64,000 nucleotides of DNA, from contig NZ_CADFEI010000005.1 of assembly GCF_902833225.1 (NCBI RefSeq), positions 310,001-374,000 on the forward strand. The letters run 5' to 3'. Shown piece by piece: positions 43,906 to 53,372 of this stretch. Position 1 is the first letter of the stretch. Each line of letters starts with the position of its first letter. The DNA is from Burkholderia sp. BCC1644. GTDB lineage: Bacteria > Pseudomonadota > Gammaproteobacteria > Burkholderiales > Burkholderiaceae. Position numbers and translations under genes: made by a program. Under the pieces are notes generated by a model, which was not told the DNA's origin, did no database searches, and saw only the letters and a list, made by a program, of their open reading frames with translations.

Positions 43906-46347
43906 TTACATATGCGGCGAGTCGAACATTGCTGTCCGGCTATTCGCCTTGCGTTGCTGCTCCTCCATCATCCGCGTCAACTGCGGACTGACCTGCTGGA
44001 GGAACTTGTTAGCCATGTCGGCATCGCTCCCTTCGATCTTCACATTGAAGACCGGCGCGAACGTGTTCGTCTGATCGATACGCGGCCCGAAGCGAGCGTC
44101 TGCTGCCGGACTTTCAGCAGCCTTCGCCGCCTTGGCGACCGCTTCGGCGTTCGCAGGCGTCTCGTCGGGTTTCTGGCCCAGAACCTTGTTCGCGATGGCA
44201 CTCAATGCCTTGTCGCCCACAAACGTCCCGAGCGCCCCGCCAAGCACGCCGACAACGGCCGTTCCAATCGGCCCGCCAATCGAGCCGACCACCGCCCCGA
44301 CCTTCGCGCCGATCACTCCACCCGCGAGACTGCCGGCAATGCCAGCAAAGCGGCTGGCCTTCCGATCGTTCGTATCCGTGCTCGACGCGACGGCGTACGC
44401 CTCGCGTGCCGCCAGTCCGAACTTCAGCACGGTCGCCCCGACGGCCAGCTTCCCGGCATACGGTGCGACCCGACCGAAAATCGCGCGCCCCGCGTTGAAG
44501 ATCCGGCCGATCCTGCCGAACCGACCCGCGCGAGCAGCTGCACGACGCGCAGCTCGACCCGCTCGTCCACCGCCCATCAGATCGCCAAGCCCGCCACCAT
44601 CGCCCCCACCGCCGGGCATGTTGACGACGAACACCCGTTGCACACCACCAGCGGCACCTGCCGCCCCTCCGATCGCGTCCAGCGCACGTCCGACTGCGCC
44701 ACCCGCACCACCGGCACGCCCCGCAGCCCCTCGACCACCACGCGCAAGCACCGTGCCGCGTGCGATATCGAACATCCCGCGACCAATGCTCCAAAGTGCC
44801 TTTGCTCCACGCACCGCGAGCACCGTGCCGGCAATGCCGACAACAGCGGCCGTCGCCTTCGGGGCGCTGTCCGCAGCGGACTGGATACCGCTCCCGGCTC
44901 CCTTTGCCGCCTCGCCAACGCGATCCGTGACCGGACGCAGGGCGTCGCCGATGCTGCGCATCGCGTCGTCCCATCGCTGCCCGACCTCGCTCCAGATCTG
45001 CTTGGACGTCTCGCGACGTGCCTCCAGATCCTTCTGGATCTCACCGCTCGCCTGCTGCGCATTGCGCTTCAGGTTCGAATACAGCTCGGCGTTCTGCATG
45101 TACGCCGTCAGCGCCGCCTTGACCTGCATGTCGTTGAACAGGTCGCCGGTCTTCATCGTCTCGGCGAATGCGGCCATCTGGGTCTGACGCTTGGCCGGGT
45201 CCATTTCGGAATTGAACTGCTTTGCCGCAGCCGCGAGCTGCTTCGCCTTGGCCGGGTCGACACGCTCGATGTACGCGCGGGCGAGCACGAACGACGCCTC
45301 CAACGTCGACCAGCCCTTGCCGATCGCCTCGCGCATCTTTCCCTGATAGTCGACGCCGGCCTTCGCATAGTTGCGTTCGGTCTCGCCGGAGCCGATCTTC
45401 GAGAACCAGTTTTTGAGGTTGTTCGCCGCCTCGTCCGAGCTGCCGGCCGTCTTCATCTGCACCTGGAGCATCGCCCCGAGCTGCGTCACCGAATCCTGCC
45501 CCGTGATGCCGACCTTCTTCATTTCGGCGAGCAGCACCGGAAACCACCGTGCCATGTCGACGGACTCGAACGACCCTTCCTTGCCGAGATACGCGATCGC
45601 TTCGAGCGCCTTCGACATCTGCTGCGGGTCGACGATCTCGGCGTTCTGCTGCAACGCTTGGATCATCTTCGCGGTCTCGACCGTCGTCGCACCCTGACCG
45701 ATCGAGAACTTCGCAACCAGCGGCGCGAAGTTGAGCGCACGATCGAGATCCATGCCGCCGGCAACCATCTGGTTGACGGCGTCGGCCAGCTCGTTGCGGC
45801 CGATCCCGTTCGACGCAGCATCGCGCCGGATACGCGAACCCATCGCGGCCTCTTGCTGCGTGCGCGCAATACCCGCCTTGAGCGCGATGTCGCGAATGAT
45901 CGCCTGATAGTTCGCGGCAATCGTCGCCGGCACCGCGACCGCCGCCGTCAGCTTCACCGCATCACCGATCACGCCACGCCCGGCCTCTTGCCCTGCCGCC
46001 AGCCGCTCGCGGCCGGCGACCTTCAGATCCAGTCCGCGAGCGGTTCGCCCGAGCTGCGCATACGCGCGGTCGAGCCGGCCAACCTCGATGCCGGCGTCTC
46101 GCAGCGATTTCAGATTGCTGTCGAGCTTGCGACGGATGCCATCCGCCGCGCTGTCGCCCGCCAAATGCAGCCGGCGGAACTCATCCTGCAGCCGCATCGT
46201 CTCGCCGATCTGGCGCTGCCAGAGCCGGGAGTCGTTCGCCCGCTTCTTCATCGCGTCGATCTTCGACGACGTGTCGGAGATCGCTTTCCCGAACGTCGCC
46301 GAGACGGCACCGCCGATCACGATCCCAAGCGCTAAGTCTTTCGCCAT
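43906..46347 (-). CDS. T: Tail tape measure protein (P2 gpT type)
   Basis: 813 aa. The N-terminus LALGIVIGGAVSATFGKAIS, long Ala/Gln helices, a TMP core with Gln-rich repeats (about 150-420) and a Gly/Ala-rich hydrophobic region with clustered membrane-like segments (about 540-760) are typical. It sets tail length and forms the DNA channel. It follows E/E' after 10 bases. Confidence 0.94.
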   Translation of the reverse strand: MAKDLALGIVIGGAVSATFGKAISDTSSKIDAMKKRANDSRLWQRQIGETMRLQDEFRRLHLAGDSAADGIRRKLDSNLKSLRDAGIEVGRLDRAYAQLGRTARGLDLKVAGRERLAAGQEAGRGVIGDAVKLTAAVAVPATIAANYQAIIRDIALKAGIARTQQEAAMGSRIRRDAASNGIGRNELADAVNQMVAGGMDLDRALNFAPLVAKFSIGQGATTVETAKMIQALQQNAEIVDPQQMSKALEAIAYLGKEGSFESVDMARWFPVLLAEMKKVGITGQDSVTQLGAMLQVQMKTAGSSDEAANNLKNWFSKIGSGETERNYAKAGVDYQGKMREAIGKGWSTLEASFVLARAYIERVDPAKAKQLAAAAKQFNSEMDPAKRQTQMAAFAETMKTGDLFNDMQVKAALTAYMQNAELYSNLKRNAQQASGEIQKDLEARRETSKQIWSEVGQRWDDAMRSIGDALRPVTDRVGEAAKGAGSGIQSAADSAPKATAAVVGIAGTVLAVRGAKALWSIGRGMFDIARGTVLARGGRGAAGRAGGAGGAVGRALDAIGGAAGAAGGVQRVFVVNMPGGGGDGGGLGDLMGGGRAGRAARRAAARAGRFGRIGRIFNAGRAIFGRVAPYAGKLAVGATVLKFGLAAREAYAVASSTDTNDRKASRFAGIAGSLAGGVIGAKVGAVVGSIGGPIGTAVVGVLGGALGTFVGDKALSAIANKVLGQKPDETPANAEAVAKAAKAAESPAADARFGPRIDQTNTFAPVFNVKIEGSDADMANKFLQQVSPQLTRMMEEQQRKANSRTAMFDSPHM

Positions 46348-46357
46348 CCCGGCCCCC

Positions 46358-46543
46358 TCAATCCGTCAGCCACCAGAGCATGTCGTCGACGGTCATCTCG
46401 TCGATCGATGTCGGCGACATGCTGTATTCACGCACCAGCCGCTTCGCCAGCGCCTTGAGCGTTTTTCGGTCCAGCTTTGCGTACGGGTCGAAAAGAGTAG
46501 TACGCGTCTTGCACGCGCTCGTAATCGGCCATATCCATCGCAT
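46358..46543 (-). CDS. P2-type tail chaperone E' (expressed by frameshift)
   Basis: The meaningful part is the C-terminal 45 residues, DPYAKLDRKTLKALAKRL to MTVDDMLWWLTD, which match the E' extension of P2. The ATG given only marks the open frame; expression should come from E by ribosomal frameshift. Relative to E this frame is +1 (or -2), not the -1 of P2. A candidate slip site is TCT TTT CGA at 46496-46488. Stop is ten bases before T. Confidence 0.8.
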   Translation of the reverse strand: MRWIWPITSACKTRTTLFDPYAKLDRKTLKALAKRLVREYSMSPTSIDEMTVDDMLWWLTD

Positions 46544-46730
46544 CGAGATCGCTCGGTGCGATGTCGGCGAGCGACGCGAACAGGATCAGCTCCTGTTCCT
46601 CGGCATCGTTCGGCGCGAGCTTCTGCGCACCGCGCATATCGCGCACCTTCGGCCGGCGCATCGTGAAGGTGTCGCACTCGACGCCGTTGAGGTGGATCGG
46701 ATAGTCGAGCTTGATCGAGACTTTTTCCAT
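46428..46730 (-). CDS. E: P2-type tail chaperone E
   Basis: 100 aa. The pattern IKLDYPIHLNGVECDTFTMR and DMRGAQKLAPND, with LILFASLADIAPSDLDAMDM, matches P2 gpE, the short form of the tail assembly chaperone. ATG at 46730 is chosen as the start of the conserved domain and follows a GGAAC ribosome-binding site. The 3' third overlaps E'. Confidence 0.88.
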   Translation of the reverse strand: MEKVSIKLDYPIHLNGVECDTFTMRRPKVRDMRGAQKLAPNDAEEQELILFASLADIAPSDLDAMDMADYERVQDAYYSFRPVRKAGPKNAQGAGEAAGA

Positions 46731-46749
46731 GACGGTTCCTGAAACGAAA

Positions 46750-46774
46750 AATGGCGAGCTGTCGGCTCGCCATT
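46750..46774 (-). terminator. Terminator-like hairpin between FII and E
   Basis: Arms AATGGCGAGC (46750-46759) and GCTCGCCATT (46765-46774) with a 5-base loop; minus-strand continuation TTTCGTTTC. Confidence 0.85.
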
Positions 46775-46827
46775 GATTACACAAAGTAGCTTTGCTGCGT
46801 GTCCGTCGAATGACGACCGCGAGGCAC

Positions 46828-47331
46828 TTACATGCCGAGAGCCTTGCGAACTTCGGCGAGCTGGTCGACGCCGTTGATCACGCGCTTGCACGCGAAGATA
46901 TCGATCTCGTGCACGATCGCACCGGCGACTTCCAGCTTGTAGTAGTCACACGCCACGCTGAACTTCGCGTCTACCTTTTCACCGGGCTTCCATTCGCCGG
47001 GGTCGACTTCGTACAGCATGCCGCGCAGGTACACGGCGACGCTCTTCGTCTTGCCGTTGCGGTCCATGAAGACCGCACGGAATACACCGTTGAACGCGCC
47101 CTGATCCACCAGCCCGAAGAAGCGCAGCACCTCGTACTCCATCGTCGACATGGCAAACGACGCATCCATCGCTTCCATGCCCTGATCGACCTTCGCCGTG
47201 CCGTCCATACCGCCAGCGCGAAAGTCATCCGTCTTGATTTTCAGCTTGGGCGGCGTCATGCTCGTTGCGCGACCGGCGTAGCCCCGGCCGTCGACGAACG
47301 CATTGCAGTTATGCAGAGTTTCCGGAATCAT
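46828..47331 (-). CDS. FII: Major tail tube protein (P2 FII type)
   Basis: 167 aa. It begins MIPETLHNCNAFVDGRGYAG and contains MEAMDASFAMSTMEYEVL and CDYYKLEVAGAIVHEID, as in P2 FII. Forms the inner tube of the contractile tail; ten bases after the sheath gene. Confidence 0.95.
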   Translation of the reverse strand: MIPETLHNCNAFVDGRGYAGRATSMTPPKLKIKTDDFRAGGMDGTAKVDQGMEAMDASFAMSTMEYEVLRFFGLVDQGAFNGVFRAVFMDRNGKTKSVAVYLRGMLYEVDPGEWKPGEKVDAKFSVACDYYKLEVAGAIVHEIDIFACKRVINGVDQLAEVRKALGM

Positions 47332-47341
47332 CGTTCCTCCC

Positions 47342-48511
47342 TTAGATCTGGTTATCCAGCACTTCGGTCAGCCACTGATTCGTGACCTCGAAGCGGAAAA
47401 TCGGGTTTTCGGCCGGCGGGACGTCCGTGAATCGGATGTTCCAGTACACCTTGCCGTCTTCGAGCTGGCTCGCCGTGTTCAGCATCGGGTCCGGATAGAC
47501 CTCGAAGTTGATCACTGCGCCCTGACGCTTCAGATCGCGCATGAAAGCCTGCAGCCCTTCGGTCACGTCGCTGACGTACGTCGCCGTGATGCCGCGATCG
47601 ACTGCCCACTTGTGGCCGGCCTGAACCGCATCCATGACGATGTCGAGCGTGCGCACGCGCGTGACGAACTTCCACTTCGGATCGGCCGACAGCGTGCGGT
47701 TCCCCCACAGGCGGAAACCGCCGTCGCGAATGATCGTCGTGATGTTCGCGTTATTGAGCAGGTTCGCCCGGCACGTCTCGTCACCGTCGAGGTATTCGAT
47801 CGGCCGACCCGTACCCGTGATCTCGACGATCTCCTTGTTCGACGGCGACGCCCAGAAGCCGATCTTCGCGTCGGTCTGACAGAACAGCCCCGCCGTGTAC
47901 GTCGACGCCGGCACCGCGATCTCGCCGTTCGTCGCGTTGTCCCATGCCTTCGCGCCGGGGTCGACCATGTACAGGCGCTTGCTGCCGAAGTTCTTCGCGT
48001 ACGCGATCGCTGCCTCGTCGTCGACGTTCGGGCCGTCGATCACAGCCATCGCGCGCAGCTTGCCGGCGAGCGAGTCAGCCGCCGTCGCGACCGGTTGCTT
48101 GGACGTATGCCCAGGTGCGATCAGCAGTCGCGGCTGCGTATTGAAACGCGACTTAGCGTCGAGCAGTGCTTGCATACCCGTACGCGCACCACCGGCCGAG
48201 ACACCGCCGATGATCGACGACGTAAGCTGCGCTGCATCACCCGCTGCCGGCACACCGACCGCGACGACGATCGCGGTGCTCTGCGCATAGATCGCGCGGG
48301 CCGCTCGCGCGACTGCGCTCGTCTCGCCGAACGCACGCACCGCTTCGCCGTAGCTGGTCAGCTGCACGGGGACATTCGGCTGCGCCAGATCGGGGCCGGG
48401 CGTGTAGGTATCGGTCATGCCGACAACCGACGACGACGGCACCGCAATCGTGCGCGGGCCGCTATCGACGATGGTCGTCGTGATACCGTGAAAAAAGGAA
48501 GTCGCTGCCAT
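47342..48511 (-). CDS. FI: Tail sheath protein (P2 FI type)
   Basis: 389 aa. Contains FFHGITTTIVDSGPRTIAVP at the N-terminus, LLIAPGHTSKQ and a C-terminal RFTDVPPAENPIFRFEVTN, all characteristic of P2-type contractile sheath proteins. Length agrees with P2 FI (396 aa). Confidence 0.95.
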   Translation of the reverse strand: MAATSFFHGITTTIVDSGPRTIAVPSSSVVGMTDTYTPGPDLAQPNVPVQLTSYGEAVRAFGETSAVARAARAIYAQSTAIVVAVGVPAAGDAAQLTSSIIGGVSAGGARTGMQALLDAKSRFNTQPRLLIAPGHTSKQPVATAADSLAGKLRAMAVIDGPNVDDEAAIAYAKNFGSKRLYMVDPGAKAWDNATNGEIAVPASTYTAGLFCQTDAKIGFWASPSNKEIVEITGTGRPIEYLDGDETCRANLLNNANITTIIRDGGFRLWGNRTLSADPKWKFVTRVRTLDIVMDAVQAGHKWAVDRGITATYVSDVTEGLQAFMRDLKRQGAVINFEVYPDPMLNTASQLEDGKVYWNIRFTDVPPAENPIFRFEVTNQWLTEVLDNQI

Positions 48512-48532
48512 GCGGATCTCCGGAAATAAAAA

Positions 48533-48554
48533 AAGCCGCTCATAGGAGCGGCTT
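48533..48554 (-). terminator. Terminator after the tail fibre assembly gene
   Basis: Arms AAGCCGCTC (48533-48541) and GAGCGGCTT (48546-48554), minus-strand continuation TTTTTATTTCC. It separates the J-I-H-fibre block from FI. Confidence 0.9.
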
Positions 48555-48595
48555 GAAACGAAACGACGCCAATCAAACGAATGGCGCCGGCAAAG

Positions 48596-49348
48596 TTACT
48601 TTTCGACAGTCTCGACCGCTTCAGGCAGCGGTTCAGCTTCGACATCACGATTCGGCGTCGCAGCCTCTGCTGCTGCGCGATCGGCTTCGACCTGTTTCGC
48701 CTCGGCTTCACGCTGCGCAGCCTCCTCGGCTTCGCGAGCCGCTTTCGCTGCCCGCTCGGCTTCCACCGCCGCGAGAATCGCAACCGGATCGGGTTCGTCC
48801 GGCCACGCCATCTGCGCCGGGAAGTTCGGCGACTCGACCACGCGCACCAGCGCGAGCTGGTACTCGGTCCACGCATGGAACGTTGCCGCTTCGAGATCCG
48901 AAAGTCGCCCCGTCACCCACGCATCCGACTTGCCGAGATTCTGCTGCCGCGCTTTCTCCAGCCGCGCGAAGAAGTCATTCATCGCCACCTCGCGCGCCTT
49001 GCCCGCAACGACTACTTCGTCGATCGCCCACGCACCATCACGCCAGACGTGCGCATCGGACGGACGCGGGACTTCGGTCAGTCCCGCTTCGTCAGGCGTC
49101 ACGCCCGCGACCGTGATCTCTGCGGCCGAACCGGACTCGGTGCGATAGAGGCGCACACCGCGATAGTCCGGCAGCATTTCCCACTTGTCGTTGCGCCAGA
49201 AAGGCCACGTACGCGCCGGACGCTCAGGCAACGGTTTCAGCGTGCAGAACGCAGGGACCAGAACGCGGTTCGGATTCATGGGGTCGGCATCAGCGAGAAA
49301 GCTCACGATGTATTGCCCCGTCAGGTTGTCGTACTGATTGCAAAGCAT
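48596..49348 (-). CDS. Tail fibre assembly protein
   Basis: 250 aa. Placed directly behind the tail fibre gene and begins CNQYDNLTGQYIVSFLADAD; it contains RPARTWPFWRNDKWEMLPDY and a C-terminal Glu/Ala-rich coiled coil. This is the position and style of P2 gpG-type fibre chaperones. The Ala/Glu-rich tail is longer than in P2. Confidence 0.82.
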   Translation of the reverse strand: MLCNQYDNLTGQYIVSFLADADPMNPNRVLVPAFCTLKPLPERPARTWPFWRNDKWEMLPDYRGVRLYRTESGSAAEITVAGVTPDEAGLTEVPRPSDAHVWRDGAWAIDEVVVAGKAREVAMNDFFARLEKARQQNLGKSDAWVTGRLSDLEAATFHAWTEYQLALVRVVESPNFPAQMAWPDEPDPVAILAAVEAERAAKAAREAEEAAQREAEAKQVEADRAAAEAATPNRDVEAEPLPEAVETVEK

Positions 49349-49363
49349 GCTCTACCTCATCTG

Positions 49364-51328
49364 TTAGAAAGCGCGGATCATCGCGAGCACCGCGACGTTG
49401 CGCATACGCGCTTCACCGCCACCATCGGCCGCCACGCTGATTACGTGCGAGTGATTCCCGGCACCGCCAATACCGACGTTGTGCCCGTGCGCCCCGGCCG
49501 CGTCAGTATCGAAAGCGTGCGCGTGATTGCCTGCGGGCCTCGTCCACGGCTGCGCTGTGTTGTCGATAGAAAAGAGGCTCGCCAGACTGCCGCGATCCGT
49601 ATCGCCGCCGTATTGCGGCAACAGCGCATCCATTTGGTGGGTGTGCTCCCCCGCTCCTGCGGTCGAGCCATGGTGTACGTGAGCGCCCTGCGAATCGGTC
49701 CATGCGATGTGCACGTGGTCACCGCCCGCGGCCGCAGACGCACCGTGTGCGTGCGAGCGGTTTTGACTGTCCTGCCACGTACCGACACGCCGGCCGCCAT
49801 CAACACCACGCCCGGCATCGGCGCATCGAATACCTTCCCCGCGAAACTCCGGAATCCGGAAGTTTGTCGCACCATCACCGTTCGAGAACGAAGCCCAATT
49901 GTTGTTCGCCCAATCCTTCTCTTCGACCAGCGCACCGCTGCCCTGCGCGTAGGCCCACAACGCCGGATAGTCCGCTCGATTCAGCACGGTGCCGTTGAGC
50001 GTGAGACATCCGGCACGCGGTGCGGTACGGGCTTCAAAGATGATCTGGCCGATCGAGGCGGATGCGATCGCATCCGCAACGAACGCGGTCGAAGCGGCAC
50101 GTGTCGACCGGTCACCAGCGGCCGGCGTGGGAACCTGCACCGGGCAATCGAAGATCGTGCCCTTGTCGGCCAAGAAGCGAGCCGTCACGATCCCGTTACA
50201 CGTGATGCCGAACGCACCGTCAGCGATGTGGTACAGCCCCGTATCCGGCGCACCGTCTTTGTCGAACGTCAGCGACGGATTCTGCGGCGTACCTTCCGAC
50301 AAAACGATCCGCGCTCCCGGCGCGAACCAGAGCGTGCCCTTCGAGGTTCCGCCGAGATTGAGATCGAACGGTGTCAGGTTGCCCGCGTGATGAACGATGT
50401 GACCATCGATGCGGAACGTTCGGTCGCTGTAGTAGTACTGAAACGACCCTTGCGCACCCGAGTACCACCCGGCCGTATCTGCGTTCGCGTAGAAATACCC
50501 ATTGTTCTGGCCCAACAGAATCCGGCCTTCACCAGCGGACCGTTTCAGCGTGAGATCGGCAGCCATTTCGACCGGACCACCGAATTTCGTGCCCTGTCCG
50601 GCCCCGTCGATCGTAACGAGGCCGGTATCCAGCGACCACGCAAGCGGCCGGTACGCGTTCCAGGTGCCAAACGGATCGCCCTTTTTCGTCTGCAGCAGGT
50701 ACGCAGACATGCCGTCATGGCGCAGCAGCACCCCGTAGTTCGGATCAGTCATACGAAGGTGCCCACCATCGGCCCCTTCCATGCCGGTAATCTGGAGACC
50801 CTTCGCAAACGACGCACGGTAAGCGACCTGCATCCCGTCGCGGCCGTTGTCAGCGGTCGTCCCGACCAGCAAACGACCCTCAGGCGTGAATCGAGCGCGT
50901 TCTGCCCCACCCGAGTTGAAACACAAGAAGCTGGGGGGGTTGAGCGTCAGATTGTTGCCGAGCAAGACCACATACGGCACGCCGTTCGCGCCGAGCTGCA
51001 GGTGACCGTCTGCCGGCGAGAACATGCCCGTATCAGGATCAGCATCGAACGCATACCCGACGTTCTTCGGATTGTTGCCCGCGATCGCGCCGGGCTTGCC
51101 GAGCAGCGCCCCCGACAGCGCACCGCCCGACTTGTCCAGCTTCCCGTTCCCGAGTCCCGTGACGACCTTGTCGGCCGCGTCCGCACGGTCTTTCAAGTAT
51201 CGCGTACGGTTGCCAAGTTGCTTGAGTGCGATATTGTCAACGCCGTCCGGGCCGCCCTGCACCGGGTCCTCTGTCTCGAACTGGCGAATCCCCGCTTCCC
51301 ACTTACTCTCTTCTTTCAAATCGGCCAT
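49364..51328 (-). CDS. H: Tail fibre protein (P2 H type)
   Basis: 654 aa. The N-terminus (ADLKEESKWEAGIRQFETED, GPDGVDNIALKQLGNRTRYL) attaches to the baseplate; the C-terminal 150 residues have a collar-like GWL domain (GCLTLNGTVLNRADYPALWA, NFRIPEFRGEGIRCADAGR) followed by a His-rich tip (SHAHG, HVHIAW, HVHHG, HTHQM, HSHVIS) typical of fibre tips that bind iron or lipopolysaccharide. It determines host range. Overlaps I by 13 bases. Confidence 0.9.
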   Translation of the reverse strand: MADLKEESKWEAGIRQFETEDPVQGGPDGVDNIALKQLGNRTRYLKDRADAADKVVTGLGNGKLDKSGGALSGALLGKPGAIAGNNPKNVGYAFDADPDTGMFSPADGHLQLGANGVPYVVLLGNNLTLNPPSFLCFNSGGAERARFTPEGRLLVGTTADNGRDGMQVAYRASFAKGLQITGMEGADGGHLRMTDPNYGVLLRHDGMSAYLLQTKKGDPFGTWNAYRPLAWSLDTGLVTIDGAGQGTKFGGPVEMAADLTLKRSAGEGRILLGQNNGYFYANADTAGWYSGAQGSFQYYYSDRTFRIDGHIVHHAGNLTPFDLNLGGTSKGTLWFAPGARIVLSEGTPQNPSLTFDKDGAPDTGLYHIADGAFGITCNGIVTARFLADKGTIFDCPVQVPTPAAGDRSTRAASTAFVADAIASASIGQIIFEARTAPRAGCLTLNGTVLNRADYPALWAYAQGSGALVEEKDWANNNWASFSNGDGATNFRIPEFRGEGIRCADAGRGVDGGRRVGTWQDSQNRSHAHGASAAAGGDHVHIAWTDSQGAHVHHGSTAGAGEHTHQMDALLPQYGGDTDRGSLASLFSIDNTAQPWTRPAGNHAHAFDTDAAGAHGHNVGIGGAGNHSHVISVAADGGGEARMRNVAVLAMIRAF

Positions 51329-51897
51329 GTTCCGATCACCCCTCGCGTATATTGACCGTTGCGCGTCGCGAGTCCGTTATGCCGGATCGCAACCTCCGAA
51401 AAATCGAGCCACGCCAGCACACTGCGCGCAGGCGCATAGCGTTCGATAGCGCGTTTCAGGTTTTCCCCCTGATCACGCGTTACCGGCTGCCGTAGCGTCA
51501 CGATGTATTCGGCCCATGCCGTCGAACCGCCGTACCGATATCTGCCGTTCCGCCTGAACGACCCGTCGCGGCGCTTGATCTGCCGCCCTTCCTGAATATC
51601 GATCTCGCCGAACCCGAGCCGCCGCACGATTTCGCGGATCGCCCACGGCGTCCCCTTCTTTTGGTAGATCGCCAGCGACGACTTGATCAGCTCGCGTCGC
51701 GCCCCTTCGGACTCCGCCAGCTCCCATCCGTCGACCGCGAGCGACCACGCGAGCCACGGCAGGAAAGCGGCCGGACAACGATCCGCATCCCAGAGCGTGC
51801 GGATCACGTTCGGGTCGACGGACGGCCGCATCACCTGCGCGAGCGCCGCTTCCAGACTCGTCTGATTCGTCGGCAGTAGCGCTTCAGTCATCATCAT
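51316..51897 (-). CDS. I: Baseplate/tail protein I (P2 type)
   Basis: 193 aa. LLPTNQTSLEAALAQVM, LPWLAWSLAVDGWELA and KKGTPWAIREIVRRLGFGEI are the standard P2 gpI motifs. Three consecutive ATG codons mark the start region. It overlaps both neighbours by about 13 bases. Confidence 0.94.
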   Translation of the reverse strand: MMMTEALLPTNQTSLEAALAQVMRPSVDPNVIRTLWDADRCPAAFLPWLAWSLAVDGWELAESEGARRELIKSSLAIYQKKGTPWAIREIVRRLGFGEIDIQEGRQIKRRDGSFRRNGRYRYGGSTAWAEYIVTLRQPVTRDQGENLKRAIERYAPARSVLAWLDFSEVAIRHNGLATRNGQYTRGVIGTWPI

Positions 51898-52780
51898 TTA
51901 CCTTCGGATTGAGCACGATCGACGTGCATCGCGCGAACTCGTCGATCGCGCACACGACATCGGCCGCAGGGGACTTCAGATCAACGCGCACGACACCCGA
52001 TTCCTTCGGATGCAGCGCCCCGGTTACTGCCGATCTCGGCATGCCGACCCGCAAGCCCCCTCCTGCCGCAACCGCGATATCAAGATCCTGCCGTCGCGCC
52101 GCAAGCACCACGCCGGGATCAGGCCCGCGCCCGACGTACACGTCGGCGACAATCGAATAATTGACCGGCCGTGCGGCGACGACCAGCAACGTGTCATTGA
52201 GCGGCCGACGATCTTCAGGCGAAAGCGCCCGACGTACCGTGTCGAGCAATGCGCCGCTGGCAATGCCACCGTTCGAAGACGACTTCACCACCACGCGCAC
52301 GACACCCGGCTCGGGATGGTCGACGCGTACGTCGGCGACGTCTGCCGATGCATCCATCGCAAGCGATCGATAAGACCCTGACGGCCCGGCCGTCGACGCG
52401 CGCTCGATCCCCATCTGCGTACGCAACCGCAGCCGCTCGTCGCGCTCGTACGTGACCGGAATCGGCGGATGCGCCTCGGGATCGCCGGGGTCCACGATCT
52501 CTTTCTTCAGGTTCCAGAGCACCGCGAGGTGTTCGAGATCCGCACCCGTCGCATACGCCAGCAGCACCGCACGCCCGGCATCGTTGACGCGCGCCCGAAA
52601 ACGCACGTCCTCGTACGCAGCCAGTTCCAGCAGCTTGACGACGGGATCGGATTCGAGCGCCGCCGACCAATCCGGATAAATGCTCTTGAAGTGCTCCAGC
52701 TTGCGCTGGTACAGCTCCTCGAAGTCCAGCGTCTCGACGAGATCCGGCGGATCAAGCGCCGACAGATCGATCACTGTCAT
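51884..52780 (-). CDS. J: Baseplate wedge protein J (P2 type)
   Basis: 298 aa. VIDLSALDPPDLVETLDFEE at the N-terminus and YEDVRFRARVNDAGRAVLLAYATGADLEHLA are typical of gpJ. The start overlaps the W stop (ATGA). Confidence 0.94.
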   Translation of the reverse strand: MTVIDLSALDPPDLVETLDFEELYQRKLEHFKSIYPDWSAALESDPVVKLLELAAYEDVRFRARVNDAGRAVLLAYATGADLEHLAVLWNLKKEIVDPGDPEAHPPIPVTYERDERLRLRTQMGIERASTAGPSGSYRSLAMDASADVADVRVDHPEPGVVRVVVKSSSNGGIASGALLDTVRRALSPEDRRPLNDTLLVVAARPVNYSIVADVYVGRGPDPGVVLAARRQDLDIAVAAGGGLRVGMPRSAVTGALHPKESGVVRVDLKSPAADVVCAIDEFARCTSIVLNPKVNDDD

Positions 52781-53112
52781 ATCGTCACCTCGAAAACAAC
52801 GTCGTCGCCGCTGTAGCGGCCGGCGATCCGAAAAGTTACTTTGCCGTCCACGACAGACAGCGCCTTCACGCTATCCAGCGCGATGCGCGGCTCCCATCGT
52901 CCGATTGCACGCGCGGCTTCAGCCTGCGCAGCCGAGATCCATCCGCGCGTGACGGGCAAGTCGACCATCGCAGGGAGATCCGAGCCGTAATCGGGCCGCT
53001 CGCGGCGGGTTCCCTTGCGCGTGCTCAGGATGTCCGCGATGCTCTGCACAAGATGGTCGAGACCGCCGATCAGTCGGCCCGTACGGCGACACATACCGAC
53101 CAGCGCGGCCAT
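52777..53112 (-). CDS. W: Baseplate protein W (gp25-like, P2 type)
   Basis: 111 aa. GLDHLVQSIADILSTRKGTR, RERPDYGSDLPAMVDLPV and EPRIALDSVKAL are the gp25/gpW baseplate pattern. ATG at 53112 shares a base with the stop of the small upstream gene (TGATG), so 53112 is preferred over a longer frame to 53145. Confidence 0.93.
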   Translation of the reverse strand: MAALVGMCRRTGRLIGGLDHLVQSIADILSTRKGTRRERPDYGSDLPAMVDLPVTRGWISAAQAEAARAIGRWEPRIALDSVKALSVVDGKVTFRIAGRYSGDDVVFEVTI

Positions 53113-53312
53113 CACCGCGCCTTCGTCGGAATACGCTTGAAGCACTCGCGCGATTCGAGATACGCGATGTGCTCAGGCTCCGTCACTTCCGTTTTGCCGG
53201 CCAGCACGGCAACATGCGAGCCGTCTGGGAACACGATCACGCGGCTGCGGAATTCGGTATCGATGAACGTCACGGGTGCCGCTGCCCCGCCTTGCTGTGC
53301 GTCTTTCGCCAT
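53112..53312 (-). CDS. Small phage protein between V and W
   Basis: 66 aa, MAKDAQQGGAAAPVTFIDTE to SRECFKRIPTKAR. No family recognised, but many P2-like Burkholderia prophages carry a small gene here. Its stop overlaps the W start, and a GGTGG ribosome site precedes ATG 53312, which supports expression. Confidence 0.68.
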   Translation of the reverse strand: MAKDAQQGGAAAPVTFIDTEFRSRVIVFPDGSHVAVLAGKTEVTEPEHIAYLESRECFKRIPTKAR

Positions 53313-53332
53313 AGCCACCCCCACAAACGAAA

Positions 53333-53353
53333 AACCCCGCACGGGGCGGGGTT
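53333..53353 (-). terminator. Terminator-like hairpin after gene V
   Basis: Arms AACCCCGC (53333-53340) and GCGGGGTT (53346-53353), minus-strand continuation TTTCGTTTG. It is directly adjacent to one copy of the AAAGTNACTTT palindrome (53355-53365). Confidence 0.82.
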
Positions 53354-53372
53354 CAAAGTCACTTTGATACGG

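Noticed and set aside
36829..51328. The phage region as a tailocin (R-type bacteriocin) instead of a prophage
   Set aside because: A full set of capsid, portal, protease and terminase genes is present.
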